Source: Ichthyophis bannanicus (taxonomy: Eukaryota; Chordata; Amphibia; Gymnophiona; Ichthyophiidae). Taken from it: a DNA stretch of 64,000 nt. The DNA is taken from contig CM066032.1 of the NCBI GenBank assembly GCA_033557465.1, positions 56,394,955 to 56,458,954 of the forward strand. Reading direction: 5' to 3'. How positions within the stretch are numbered: position 1 is the stretch's first letter; the number at the start of each line of letters is the position of its first letter. Of this stretch, positions 1 to 10,019 are shown piece by piece. The notes beneath the pieces were generated by a model. The model did not search any database. It saw only the letters and a program-made list of their open reading frames with translations, and was not told where the DNA came from. The position numbers were made by a program, and so were the translations under genes.

Positions 1-1357
1 AAATGCTGCTCTCTGGGATATTCAATGGCTCTAACTCAATTTGTGCCACTGAATATCTCCATTTTGGGCCATTAACCCTTTGAAGGCCTACTTTAAATTT
101 TTAATCCACATTCTGCAGCCGGGTTAGTTTTTGCATATTTCAGGAAAATTGTACCCGTCTTATTCAATATGTTCTAATAGTGATTTTCCTTCTGCTATGG
201 TCATGTATTGTATACCACTTGATAGGAATATTTAGTCAGAATTTTGGATCCCGAGAGTTTTGGGCTCAGCCTGGAAAGGGTTAAACGCCCCATTGCTAAG
301 CGCTTAGCATCAGAGCATTCTGGGGGTGGAGCAGGACGGCACCGTGGAGTAACCAACTGTGGCAATATTCAGACCAGCAGCTGAAAATCACGGCAAACCA
401 GACTGCAATATGGCAATGCCGATATCCCGGATCTTCAATGCCGGTGCCTGTATCTGGAGTGAATTTAAAGCTGCTTTAAGTGTGCTGCTGCCACTGCTGA
501 AAAATCCCCCTAAATGTCTGTGGGGAGAGATAGTAGACCAGGGATAGAGAAAGGAATTGCTGCGTATAAATGAAGGAGCCAGACTAAGATGCCCATTTTC
601 TTTATTGTTCAGACACTGTATCTACATGGTCTGAAGAGTGAATGCTGGTTTGGATCATGCAAGGGCCGACCAGACTGTGGTTTTGGATAAAATTCAAACT
701 GTTAAGTTCAAAGTAGAGCAGGGGTTCTCAACCCAGCCCTCAGGACACATCTAGCAGGTCAGGTTTTCAGTGACCATCATTAATGTGGTGAAAAGGTCTG
801 CTAACTGTATTACTGGTGTTGAATATCTCCCCCAGCATGCAAAGCCTCAGTGGTTACTGTCAATAGTGAGACCAGTATGTGCCCAACAGTTAACGTGCAA
901 GCATTCCCCTAGCATGTGAATTACCATGGGCGCACTTAACTCCATCTACTGAAGTGGCATTAAGTGAACCCATACTATTTGCAACATTGACAGCTTGCAA
1001 TATCTGCCTCATCTCTAATTAAAATCTGCCATTCTCTGCTCCTAACCAGCCCATTCGACACCTGAATCCATATCTGCTAGTTAGCATGAAAATTGGTGTG
1101 CAATAACTGTCATAGTTACTGTTACAGTAACTGTTACTGTGGGCCCGAATACGCAGCTAACGTATAACGTATAATGCAATTTGGTAAGAGGGTCCTTAAG
1201 TCTTCGTATCAATAGAGTAGATTGTAGACATGTATGCAGAAAAGAAACTTCAGTTAGCTTTCCATTTTTCAGGAATTTTTCCCAATGCTTTTTAAATTTC
1301 ATTTTGCATTTACTAAACTTATATTCTGCTCATATTGTTCAAACCTGAGCAGATTAA
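1..1357. other. No gene recognised; ordinary non-coding sequence
   Basis: I see no reading frame with family resemblance and no splice-flanked exon in this stretch. The only recognisable item is a short MITE end at 719-795. A short run of alternating GTTACT/GTAACT words near 1110-1140 is low-complexity rather than a gene. Confidence 0.6.
719..795 (+). mobile_element. hAT-like MITE end fragment
   Basis: The segment starts CAGGGGTTCTCAACCCAGCC and continues with AGCAGGTCAGGTTTTCAG. The same words build the palindromic element at 59619-60163, where they lie just inside the CAGTG terminus. Only one end is present, so this is a truncated non-autonomous DNA transposon. Family assignment to hAT rests on the CAG terminus and on the 8-bp target duplication of the relative. 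Confidence 0.5.
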
Positions 1358-1545
1358 GCATAGTTACTCACCTGTAACAGGTGTTCTCCAGGGACAGCAG
1401 TAATCAGTCCTCACATATGGGTGACATCAGCGCCGACGGAGCCCTCATGCAGAGCAATTCCCCAGCTTTCAAAGAAAGCCTTTGGGATTGCATCGTGCAT
1501 GCACGGTCCCCTTCCCGCCCAAGGGAACCATCTTGCTCAGTCAGA
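1358..1545. repeat. Left inverted terminal repeat of DIRS-1
   Basis: It begins GCATAGTTACTCACCTGTAA and includes TCCTCACATATGGGTGACAT and the segment around GCCCTCATGCAGAGCAATTC. It matches the reverse complement of 6243-6428 over roughly 150 bp with scattered mismatches. Its outermost ~45 bp is also complementary to 1638-1678, the start of the internal complementary region. Confidence 0.85.
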
Positions 1546-1635
1546 TGACATAGCTAAAAGATGGCAAAAATGAGAAAATTGAATCAAGGACTGCAACTCC
1601 AGGGGAGGAGGGAGGGTCATGAGGACTGATTCCGG

Positions 1636-1730
1636 CTGTCCCTGGAGAACACCTGTTACAGGTGAGTAACTACGCTTTCTCCAGGAATAAGCAGGAAGTC
1701 AGTCCTCACATATGGGAAGCCCTAGCCATA
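1636..1730. repeat. Internal complementary region of DIRS-1
   Basis: The segment reads CTGTTACAGGTGAGTAACTA then CGC, then TTTCTCCAGGAATAAGCAGG. The first half is the reverse complement of the outermost left end (1358-1405). The second half is the reverse complement of the outermost right end (6395-6428). So the two element ends are represented side by side, which is the known DIRS signature used to template a circular intermediate. A homologous ICR lies at 38995-39085 in DIRS-2. Confidence 0.8.
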
Positions 1731-2843
1731 GGCTGCGAAAGTCTGGCTTGAAGACCAAGTTGCAGCCCGGCAGATGTCTGCCAAAGGAACAGAGTGGTGA
1801 TTAGCCACTGACACGGCCTTAGCCCTGACACAGTGGGCCGTGACTCGATCCTGCAGCTGGAGGTCAGCTGCCCTGTATGTCCAGGCAATGCAGTCTGCCA
1901 CCCAGGTGGACAACATGCGCTTGGAGACAGGTAGCCCCAGTTTACTGGGGTCATAAGAGACGAAGAGCTGAGGAGCCCTCCGATGTCCCCGCATACACTC
2001 CAAGTAGAAGGCTAGGACCCTCTTACAATCTAGTGTATGCAGGACTGCTACTGTCTGTCTGGAATGCGGCCTGGGAAAGAAGGTTGGAAGAACCACCTCT
2101 TGGTTGAGGTGGAACGAGGAAACCGCTTTCGGAAGGAATTTGGGGTGCGTGCGAAGGACCACCCTGCTTTTATAAAATCGTGTATATGGCCTATCAGATA
2201 CCAGAGCTTGCAGCTCACTCACATGTCTAGCTGCTGTGAGTGCCACCAGGAATAGCATTTTCCAGGAGAGGAAGCGCAAATGGCAAGCGGACAGTGGCCC
2301 AAAAGGTGGGCGCATAAGCTGTTGCAAGACCACATTCAAGTCTGTCACTGGAGGGCGAATCGGAGGCTTCAGTAGAAGTCAACCTCGGAGGAATCAAGAC
2401 ACCAAGGAGTGAGCCGAAAGAGGTTGTCCATCCACCAGATAGTGGTTGGCTGATAACGCACTCAGGTGGACCCTGACAGAGTTAGACTTGAGGCCCAACT
2501 CTGAGAGGTGAAGCAAGTACTGCAACACTTGAGGTACTTGGCAAGAGAAAGGGTTTTTACTATGCTGATTACACCATATCTCGAACCTACTCCACTTGAA
2601 GGCGTAGGACTTTCTAGTGGATAGCCTCCTGGAGGCCAGCAACACGTTCTCTACTTCCTTGGGTAGCAGTAGAGGGGCAAGCACTACCCTCTCAGCAGCC
2701 AAACCATTAAGTTGAGGGATCTGAGATTGGGGTGCAAGAGGGAACCCTTCTGCTGAGTAAGAAGGATGGGTTGCACCCCCAGGGGGAGTGGCATGTCCAC
2801 CCCCAGCTGAAGGAGAAGCGGGAACCAAGACTGTCTGAGCCAT
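1722..2843 (-). pseudogene. DIRS tyrosine recombinase (degenerate)
   Basis: This recombinase integrates the circular DIRS DNA without making a target duplication. The N-terminal part (2843-2394) has the SAM-like core-binding domain: LLLPKEVENVLLASRRLSTR, then SYAFKWSRFEIWC and LQYLLHLSELGLKSNSVRVH. The C-terminal part (2348-1722) is the catalytic domain. It shows ALTAARHVSELQAL around the first catalytic Arg, the H-x-x-R box in TAHCVRAKAVS, and ICRAATWSSSQTFAAY before the end, where the tyrosine sits in a disturbed context. The two parts are in the same frame, separated by two stop codons near 2360-2396. Reading continues into the ICR. Confidence 0.8.
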
Positions 2844-2883
2844 CTAGGGCCTGTCTTTCGTTCCGGGAGTTCATTATGATGGC

Positions 2884-3344
2884 TTCCAGTTCCGTTTAGA
2901 TATAGAAAGTCTATTGCGGAAGCTTCAATTGAAGATCTTTTTTGCTTCCACCACTTCAACAATTACAGAACCATTGTCTGCGCTTGACAATCGCAGGATT
3001 CCACTACCGATCAAATCCACCTGGACCCCCCCAGGGCCGATGCACCCCACTTTGTGTTTGTTCCGAGAGCTCGTATTGAAGGATGTCTCCACGTTAGAGC
3101 AAGCTGGACGATTTACCTCCACAGTTTTTACACCAGCGGAGCAAGCGGCTTTGAAAGAATTGAAGACCCAAACGACCATTGTAATACGAAGAGCGGACAA
3201 GGGTGGAGCGATCGTGGTGATGGACAGATCCCAGTATTTTGATGAAGCTAGACGACAACTGTCGCAAGAGGACACGTATCAAATTTTATTGGAAGATCCC
3301 ACCAGATGTCTTCAGAATCAAATTAAAGATATTACCTCGTTAGC
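2884..3344 (+). pseudogene. Penelope-like RT fragment (second PLE family)
   Basis: The plus-strand frame gives KLQLKIFF, IKSTWTPPGP, LKTQTTIVIRRADKGGAIVV and a following EDTYQILLEDPT. These match, in the same order, the N-terminal RT region of the Penelope ORF at 25033-27396 (RPSTWIPPSKP, KPADKGGSIVVQ, YYQKIFDDPTENL). The amino-acid differences are large, so this is a different Penelope family from the one downstream. Catalytic RT motifs and the GIY-YIG domain are absent. It lies where the DIRS-1 RT should be and is directly joined to a CR1 fragment at about 3344. Confidence 0.75.
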
Positions 3345-3985
3345 ATTTATAGACTTCTATCATATCTCCCCTCAGCCGTCTCTTTTCCAGGTTAAAGATC
3401 CCTAACCTTTTTAGCCTTTCTTCATAGGAGTATCCTTCCATCCCCTTTACCATTTTGGTGGCTCTTCTCTGAACCTTTTCAAAAATTGCTATATCCTTTT
3501 TAAGATACGGCGACCAGAATTGCACACAATATTCAAGGTGCGGTCTCACCATGGAACGATATAGAGGCATTATAATATCTTTTGTTTTATTTTCCATTCC
3601 TTTCCTTATCATACCTAGCATTCTATTTGCTCTCTTGGCCGCCGCTGCACACTGGGCCGAGGGTTTTAACATGGTATCCACAATGACGCCTAAATCTTTT
3701 TCCTGGGTGGTGGTTCCTAATGTCGAACCTTGCATCGTGTAACCATAGTTTCGGTTGTTCTTCCCTAGGTGCATAACCTTGCACTTGTCCACATTAAATT
3801 TCATCTGCCATTTTGATGCCCAGTCTTCCAATTTATCAAGATCCTCTTGCAATTTTTCACAATCCTTTTGGGTTTTAACAACTTTAAATAGTTTTGTGTC
3901 ATCTGCAAATTTGATAACCTCACTCGTTATTCCACTTTCCAGGTCATTTATGAATATGTCAAAAAGCAGCGGACTCAGCACAGAT
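3345..3985 (-). pseudogene. CR1-A reverse transcriptase, internal fragment
   Basis: The minus-strand frame runs from [20 protein letters not shown] through FADDTKLFKVV (the RT catalytic A-D-D box) to YEERLKRLGIFNLEKRRLRG. This matches the RT and C-terminal region of the longer CR1 copies at 41659-43452 and 48127-50201. Both the 5' part of the ORF and the 3' UTR are missing, so it is an internal slice rather than a normal 5'-truncated insertion. The catalytic FADD box is intact in this fragment. Confidence 0.85.
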
Positions 3986-4036
3986 CCCTGTGGGTGTACA
4001 GGGACAGTACAGATCCCTGTGGGTGTACAGGGACAG
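3980..4036. repeat. 29-bp direct duplication at a CR1/DIRS junction
   Basis: The unit ACAGATCCCTGTGGGTGTAC plus AGGGACAG occurs twice in a row (3980-4008 and 4009-4036). Each unit contains a short inverted pair, CCCTGT and ACAGGG. It sits exactly where the CR1 fragment ends and the DIRS-1 gag sequence resumes, so it probably arose during the rearrangement that replaced the DIRS RT. Confidence 0.8.
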
Positions 4037-6025
4037 CCTTTCTCCTGTGCAGGGCCAAACCACTGGTGGGAGAGGAGCTATGCAGTGGGAGTCAAAAGCC
4101 CCCTCCCTGCTGGGCTTGAGCTGGGGCTGGAGTTGGGTGTCTTCGGCTTACGAGGGCCATGCCCCTGTCCCCTGGCCTGCTGCCCCTGCTGGGGAGCTGG
4201 AGTGGCCTGGTAAGTGGGGTAGTTTCTGTAATCCATACCCTTCCTCGAGAAAAAGGACTTTTTCCCTGAGGCCTTCTTCTTGTGAGAAAGTGCAGATGTC
4301 TTTTTCGACAGCCTTGTCCGGGTCAAGTACTCGGACTCGATTTCTGCAGCCTTTTCAGTCATGGGTTTACCGAATAGGTTGTCACCTCGGCAAGGGACAT
4401 CGACCAACTTGTCCAGAACCCATGTCTCCAGGTCAGATGGCATTAGCCAGGCCTGGCGCCTTGCACCAATGGCGGCTGTGGCTACTCGGGCCGAAGCCTC
4501 GAAGCCGTCGTAGGCTGCTTGAGACATGAACTTCAAGCACTCTCTGATCCCCGTGGACAGGGCTTTGAAGCACTGCAAGGGTTCCTTGGACAAGCCAGCA
4601 GAGAACCCGGCAATCTCCTTTGCCAGGTCTCGCAGCTACATGTCCATGTACAGCTGGTGGGTTTGGACATGGCAAGACAGCATCGAGCCCTGGTAGCATT
4701 TTCTGCCAAGGGTGTCCAGGTTCCAGGCCTCCCTCCCGGGGGGCACTGAGGAGTGCATATTCTGGCTCTTGAGCCACTGCATGGCCGATTCCACAACCAT
4801 GGAGTTGTGTGGCAGCTGTGCTTTCTGACACCCAGGACTCTTACGGACTCGATAGATGGAATCGACCCATTTGCTGAGGACCGGCATCGAGGCCGGGGAC
4901 TCCCACATATGGAGCATCAGCCGTTCCAGCATTGGAGGCACGGTACAGTAAGGCCTTCCCCCGGGGGAAAGTCATACTGGAGGGCTCAAGCTCTTCCGCT
5001 CGAGGTTCCTCCTCGGTATCTGCAGGGAATGCCAAAGCCTTGGCCATGTCCCTTACAAAGTCCGAGAACCTGATGTCCTCCGGAGGGGACCTTCTTTGAG
5101 ATTCCGAACCCAGGGAATCTGAGGGAATGCACCGGGTTCAGTGGGTGTCTGGGGAGTCTTCCTCCTCTGTCTCCCAGGCCGAGTCCTCCGAGGAGGACTC
5201 AAGGGGCTCCGGCCTCGAGGGCTTTGAGCCCGACCGCCCCAACGTCAATGGCACCGGCGTTGATGACCTCGGTCCCGAGCGGGAGTTTGAGGGAGACCTC
5301 GGCTGAGGATTGACTCGAGCCCTGATTGACTCGAGGATTGGCTCGGCCTCTGGGGTCGACTTGAATGTCGAGGTCCCGGAGGTCAGGGCGGATGGACAGA
5401 TGAGACCGGCTATCAATGCCCACTGCTGCTCCATGAAGACAACCATGCTGCTCTCCAGGGCCGCCATCCTGAGACTGAGCTCAGAAGGCTCCGCAGCCAC
5501 CGACTCGGGGCCCAACGCCAGGCCCGATGCCGGTTCTCCCGGAGGAGAGTCTATGAGGACAGCAGTTGTTACCTGGTTTGTAGCCTCTGACTCCATTCAA
5601 GGTAACTTGGTCGGCCTCTCCGACTTCGAAAGCCTGGGGCGGCGGTCGGGGCTCTGCGGCCTGGAACCCGAGGGCCCTGGCCTATCCGATGCCTCCAACG
5701 ATGCCGTCCTCATGAGCCTTTTCTTCTTCCGGTGTTCCTGGGTGGGAGACCCCCTTTCGGAGGAACCCCGACGGTGCTCGGGTTCTGAGTCCCGAGAGGT
5801 CGAGGCCTCCGATGAGGTTCGGACCTGGATGGATTTGGACTCTGAAAAGATCCTTTCACGTTGATGCTGTCTACTCTTCAATGCCTTGGAGGAAATTTTG
5901 CCACACAGACCACAGATTATCGGGTTACGATCGGGTCTGAGGCACCGGAGACAGCAGTCATGGGTGTCGGTGAGTGACATTAGGTTTTTACACCGATCAC
6001 ACTTCTTAAACCCGCTGGCAGCCAT
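4037..6025 (-). pseudogene. DIRS gag-like ORF1 (degenerate)
   Basis: The frame opens at 6025 with MAASGFKKCDRCKNLMSL and a cysteine cluster (CDRC, HDCCLRC, ICGLC) typical of the N-terminus of this DIRS gag type. It continues to 5597, meets a single in-frame TGA, and resumes at 5596 (MESEATNQVTTAVLIDSPPG) to 5138. This middle part is rich in Ser, Pro and Glu. The C-terminal part is found at 5047-4841 and 4593-4078, containing ALSTGIRECLKFMSQAAYDG and a basic KKTSALSHKKKASGKKSFF tract. Frameshifts separate the pieces. The role by family is packaging of the element RNA. Confidence 0.7.
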
Positions 6026-6242
6026 CGGGGGGAAAAAGAGCCCCTGCGAGGTCGAAGGACTGGGCTGCCAGTGAAAAATAAAAAAAGAGCACGAACGCTA
6101 GTCACAAAGGACAAAAAAAGAAAATAGTGACCGAACTCGATACCGGTGTACCGAGCCAAGGCGGGAGGGGGAACCGGCGTCGAACCGGTTGAGTTGAACA
6201 AACTTTTATCAACTTTTTTTCTGAGGAAAGTGGGACAACGTC

Positions 6243-6428
6243 CATTGGGCTCCACGGAAAAAAGAAGACTGAGCAAGATGGCTCCCTTGGGTGGGAAGGG
6301 GACCGCACATGCGAGATGCAATCCCAAAGGCTTTTTTTGAAAGCTGGGGAATTGCTCTGCATGAGGGCTCTGTCAGTGCCGACATCACCCATATGTGAGG
6401 ACTGACTTCCTGCTTGTTCCTGGAGAAA
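6243..6428. repeat. Right inverted terminal repeat of DIRS-1
   Basis: This is the reverse complement of 1396-1545. It ends ACTTCCTGCTTGTTCCTGGA then GAAA. The same terminal words close DIRS-2 at about 52553, which supports the boundary. On the minus strand this is the 5' end, upstream of gag. Confidence 0.85.
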
Positions 6429-7014
6429 AAATAAAACACCCATAAAATGTAATTTAAACAAAAAATACCAAAAGAACAAACATTAAAAACATCTTGAACA
6501 AATGTACAACGTATTGTGAAATGTTAAATAGGTTTCTCTCCTGTCTAAGACCCAGTAGTAAAGAGCTTCCGATTTTGGGTCCTGTCACTGAAAAAACATG
6601 TGTAAAGAGCATCTGTCAACAGCCTATGATGGAATCACCAGGAATTCATTTTAATATGAAATTATTAGCATGCGCTAAATTGATTTAATGTGCATCAGTC
6701 AACATATGGCTGAGCAAATGTCCCCTTTAAGAGCAGGATACTCTTTGAGGAGGACCCGGAGAAATGGGAGGTTCATCCACAAAGGCTCTAAGAAGTTAGA
6801 CCCAGGGGAATTAGGAGTGCCTCTAGCTGGGCCTTGTGTGGATCACGGAGATGCCCTTAGACTGCTGGGAATTTGAGTAGGGCCTATTCATCCTATGAGT
6901 TCAAGCAGAGTCAGCCCTTTTGGAGCTCTCAGTATTCCTGAGACTCAGTTAGTCTCCCTCCAGAGCCAGTAAAACCCTGTAATATGATCTGGCAGATCCC
7001 TTCTGGGATACAGC
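6429..7014. other. No gene recognised between DIRS-1 and DIRS-3
   Basis: AT-rich flank of DIRS-1 up to about 6690, then sequence that may be the decayed start of DIRS-3. I see no frame with clear family resemblance here. Confidence 0.5.
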
Positions 7015-7375
7015 CAGTTGGGGGGCAGTTCCAGCTTTCAGAGTGATCACATATCATATCAGACCAATGGGTTCTCAAGGTCCTTAGGCAGGGTTATGCG
7101 CTGCAGTTTGCAGAACCTCTTCAGAAAACATTTATAGAGTCTCACTGCAAATCCCCACTAAAATGGGTGGTGATTAGCAGGATTGTATCTTCTGCCATTC
7201 TACCCATGCCCTCTGCAGAGAAGTACCAGGGGTGTTATTTCATCTACTTCATAAGATTTAAGGGTGGTCACTGCCAAACTCCAAGTCCCTCATTTCTGCA
7301 TGGAGGCAATCAGGTTGGTGTTTTCGTCAGTCCAACAAGGGGAGTTTCTAACCTTCCAAGATATTGCTGAAGAGC

Positions 7376-8311
7376 AGGACCTAGGCGTGGTTGTGTCTGA
7401 TGATCTTAAAGTAGCTAAACAGGTAGAAAAGGTGACGGCAAAAGCTAGAAGGATGCTTGGGTGCATAGGGAGAGGAATGGCTAGCAGAAAAAAGGAGGTG
7501 ATAGTGCCTCTGTATAAGCCTTTGGTGCGACCTCATTTGGAGTATGGTGTGCAATTCTGGAGACCGCACCTTCAAAAGGATGTGAACAGGATGGAGTCGG
7601 TGCAGAGGGTGGCTACTAAAATGGTTAGTGGTCTTCATTATAAAGCATATGAGGACAGACTTAAGGATCTTAATATGTACACCTTAGAGGAAAGGTGGGA
7701 TAGAGTTGATATGATTGAGATGTTTAAATACCTCCGTGGCATAAATGTTCAGGGAGAGAGCCTCTTTCAATTGAAAGCAAGTTCTGCTATGAGGGGACAT
7801 GGGATGAGGGTGAAGGGAGATAGATTCAGGAGTGATATGCGGAAATATTTTTTACAGAAAGAGTGGTGGATCCGTGGAATAGTCTCCCAGTGAAGGTGGT
7901 AGAGATGAGGACAGTAACTGAATATGTACACCTTAGAGGAAAGGCGGGATAGAGGTGATATTATTGAGATATTTAAATACCTCCATGGCATAAATGTTCA
8001 GGGGGAGAGCCTCTTTCAATTGAAAGCAAGTTCTGCTACGAGGGGACATGGGATGAGGGTGAAGGGGGATAGATTCAGGAGTAATATACGTAAATATTTC
8101 TTTACGGAAAGAGTGGTGGATCCATGGAATAGTCTCCCAGTGGAAGTGGTAGAGATGAGGACAGTAACTGAATTCAAGAAAGCATAGGACAAACACAGAG
8201 GATCTCTAAAGGAAAAAAGAGGACTGTTGTAGTTGTTGTTATGGAAGGACAGACTAGATAGGCCATGTGGTCTTTTTCTGTCGTCATATTTCTATGTTTC
8301 TATGTTTCATA
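7376..8311 (+). mobile_element. CR1-B LINE 3' part inserted in DIRS-3 RT
   Basis: The plus-strand frame 7376-7893 encodes the RT C-terminus of a CR1 (DLGVVVSDDLKVAKQVEKVT, VRPHLEYGVQFWRPHLQKDV, TLEERWDRVDMIEMFKYL). The 3' end reads ACTAGATAGGCCATGTGGTC and closes with TTTCTATG repeats at about 8310, the short-repeat tail usual for CR1. Tail and protein differ from the commoner copies here (CR1-A), so I call this CR1-B. A 249-bp head-to-tail duplication makes 7672-7920 and 7921-8169 near-identical. DIRS-3 RT reading resumes directly after the tail. Confidence 0.8.
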
Positions 8312-9131
8312 CTTTCATGTTCCTATCCAGAAGCAACTCCAGCGATTTCTCTGCTTCGGTGTTGTGGACCATCATTTCCAGTTCTGAGTTCTACCTTATG
8401 GCCTGACAATGGCACCTTCATCCTTTTCAAAGGTCATGATGGTGGCGTCCCAGCACAAGTAAGGAATCCAGTTTTACTACTACTTTGGTGACTGACTGAT
8501 TTGTTCAGATTCCCTAGAGAAGTCCAGGGACGATATAGACCTGCTGATTCACTGGCTAGAAAGGCTGGGGTTGATGTTTAACTATCTCATGAGCAGCCTT
8601 ATTCTTTCCCAGATCCTGGAGTACCACGGGGCTTGATTCAACTCTTTCCTGGACTGAGTTTTCCTCATGCCAGAGAGGTTAAAAAATAAAGCTACAGGGC
8701 CAAGTCAGGGAGTTTGCCCTGCTCAGTCATGATCCCATTCCTGGGACTACCTCCAACTCTTAGGGTCCATGGTGTTGACCCTGGAACTGGTTATTTGGGC
8801 CAGGATGCACATGCGCCCCCATTAGAGATATCTGCTGTATCACAGTTCTTCCTGTTCTCGGTTGTTTGACTAGACTCTTCCTCTCCCCCAGGAAATAAAG
8901 ATGCAGTTAGCATGGTAATTGTTGTCTCAGCATCTGACAGATGGAATGTCTCTGTAAATATTGGATTGTGTGCTAGTCTTCACGGATACCAGCCTGAAGG
9001 GTTGGGCAGCTCATGGTCTAGGTCAGGATGTCCAAGGACTCTGGTCCCCTAAAGAGACTTCTTAGTCAATCATCTGGTGGAAGGCCAGAGCAATACGCCT
9101 TGCTCTGGAAAGGCTCAGGCCCCTCCTGGTG

Positions 9132-9380
9132 AACATAAGATATGCCATACTGGGTCAGACCAAGGTCCATCAAGCCCAGTATCCTGTTTCCAACAGTGGC
9201 CAATCTAGGTCATATGTACCTAGCAGTTTCCCCAAAAGACACAGGTTCCAAAATGCTTGTATTAGGTCCAGCATTGATATTCTGGGTCCCTTCTTAATAA
9301 TGGTTTATGGACCTTTCCTCCAGGAACTTGTCCAAACCTTTTTTAAACCCAGTTACACTAACAGCCTTTACTGGTGGGTA
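9132..9380 (-). mobile_element. CR1-A 3' end fragment in DIRS-3 RNase H
   Basis: It starts ACATAAGATATGCCATACTG and runs through CAAGCCCAGTATCCTGTTTC to ACACTAACAGCCTTTACT, the 3' UTR and last codons (KGLDKFLEERSINHY) of the CR1-A family in reverse orientation. It is 5'-truncated. DIRS-3 RNase H sequence lies on both sides, so this insertion is younger than DIRS-3. Confidence 0.85.
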
Positions 9381-9545
9381 GAGAGGTATGCACGTCTCAG
9401 ACATTACCACAGCTTTGGCATATTTCATCAAGCAAGGTGGAACTTGAAGTGCCGGAGTGGCTCTCGACATGGCAGAGCAGTGGCGCTGGATTGAGGAGCA
9501 TTTGATTGCCCTCTCTGCAGCCACATGGCAGGCATCAGCTATACG

Positions 9546-10019
9546 ATATATAATATAAATTGGACCCTCTGAATCAACTTCATCTATGAGACACGGTTTA
9601 AACAAATATCTTTAAAAAAACCCTTTCAAATATTTAAACTCTTAGCACTGCAGGAGCTCAACACACGGACTTAGTGACAATAAGCATGCCTGCCACAAAT
9701 TAATAATCATCATCGCAGCCAAGAGAATATAAATCACATTAACTTCCATAGTGAATGACATTAATATAAACATGCATTAAATATAGCAGTGAGGTACTCT
9801 TCAAGACATGAATGCTAGTTATAGTTATCTTTGGAGCTCTTTGGAAATCTCTCCAATGACAAATAACACTGTACTGCTTACTCTCTTGATTCTAACTCAG
9901 GCAAGCTATTACCAGCACTGGCAACAACTTTGCTGCCTTCCATGGCTTTATCAAAGCAGCAATTTTTAGGCCTCAAAATTCCACACACTTCATATAACAG
10001 CACTCGTAAGAATGCTAAA
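9546..10019. other. No gene recognised; AT-rich spacer within DIRS-3
   Basis: The stretch lies between recognisable RNase H and recombinase pieces of DIRS-3. It is AT-rich and shows no frame or repeat that I can assign. It may be further decayed DIRS-3 sequence or an unidentified insertion. Confidence 0.4.

Larger units (their letters stand above)
1358..6428 (-). mobile_element. DIRS-type retrotransposon, copy 1 (DIRS-1)
   Basis: DIRS elements move by a tyrosine recombinase and carry inverted terminal repeats plus an internal complementary region (ICR) instead of LTRs. All three are visible here. The left end (1358-1545) is the reverse complement of the right end (6243-6428), and the ICR lies at 1636-1730. 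On the minus strand the order is gag (6025 to about 4037) then recombinase (2843-1722). The reverse transcriptase/RNase H block expected between them is gone. In its place are a Penelope RT fragment (2884-3344) and a CR1 RT fragment (3345-3985). In-frame stops in gag and recombinase show that the copy is dead. Confidence 0.85.

Noticed and set aside
1081..1302. 73-codon minus-strand frame with TVTVTVT repeat
   Set aside because: The repeat reflects a short GTTACT-type low-complexity stretch; no homology or splice context.
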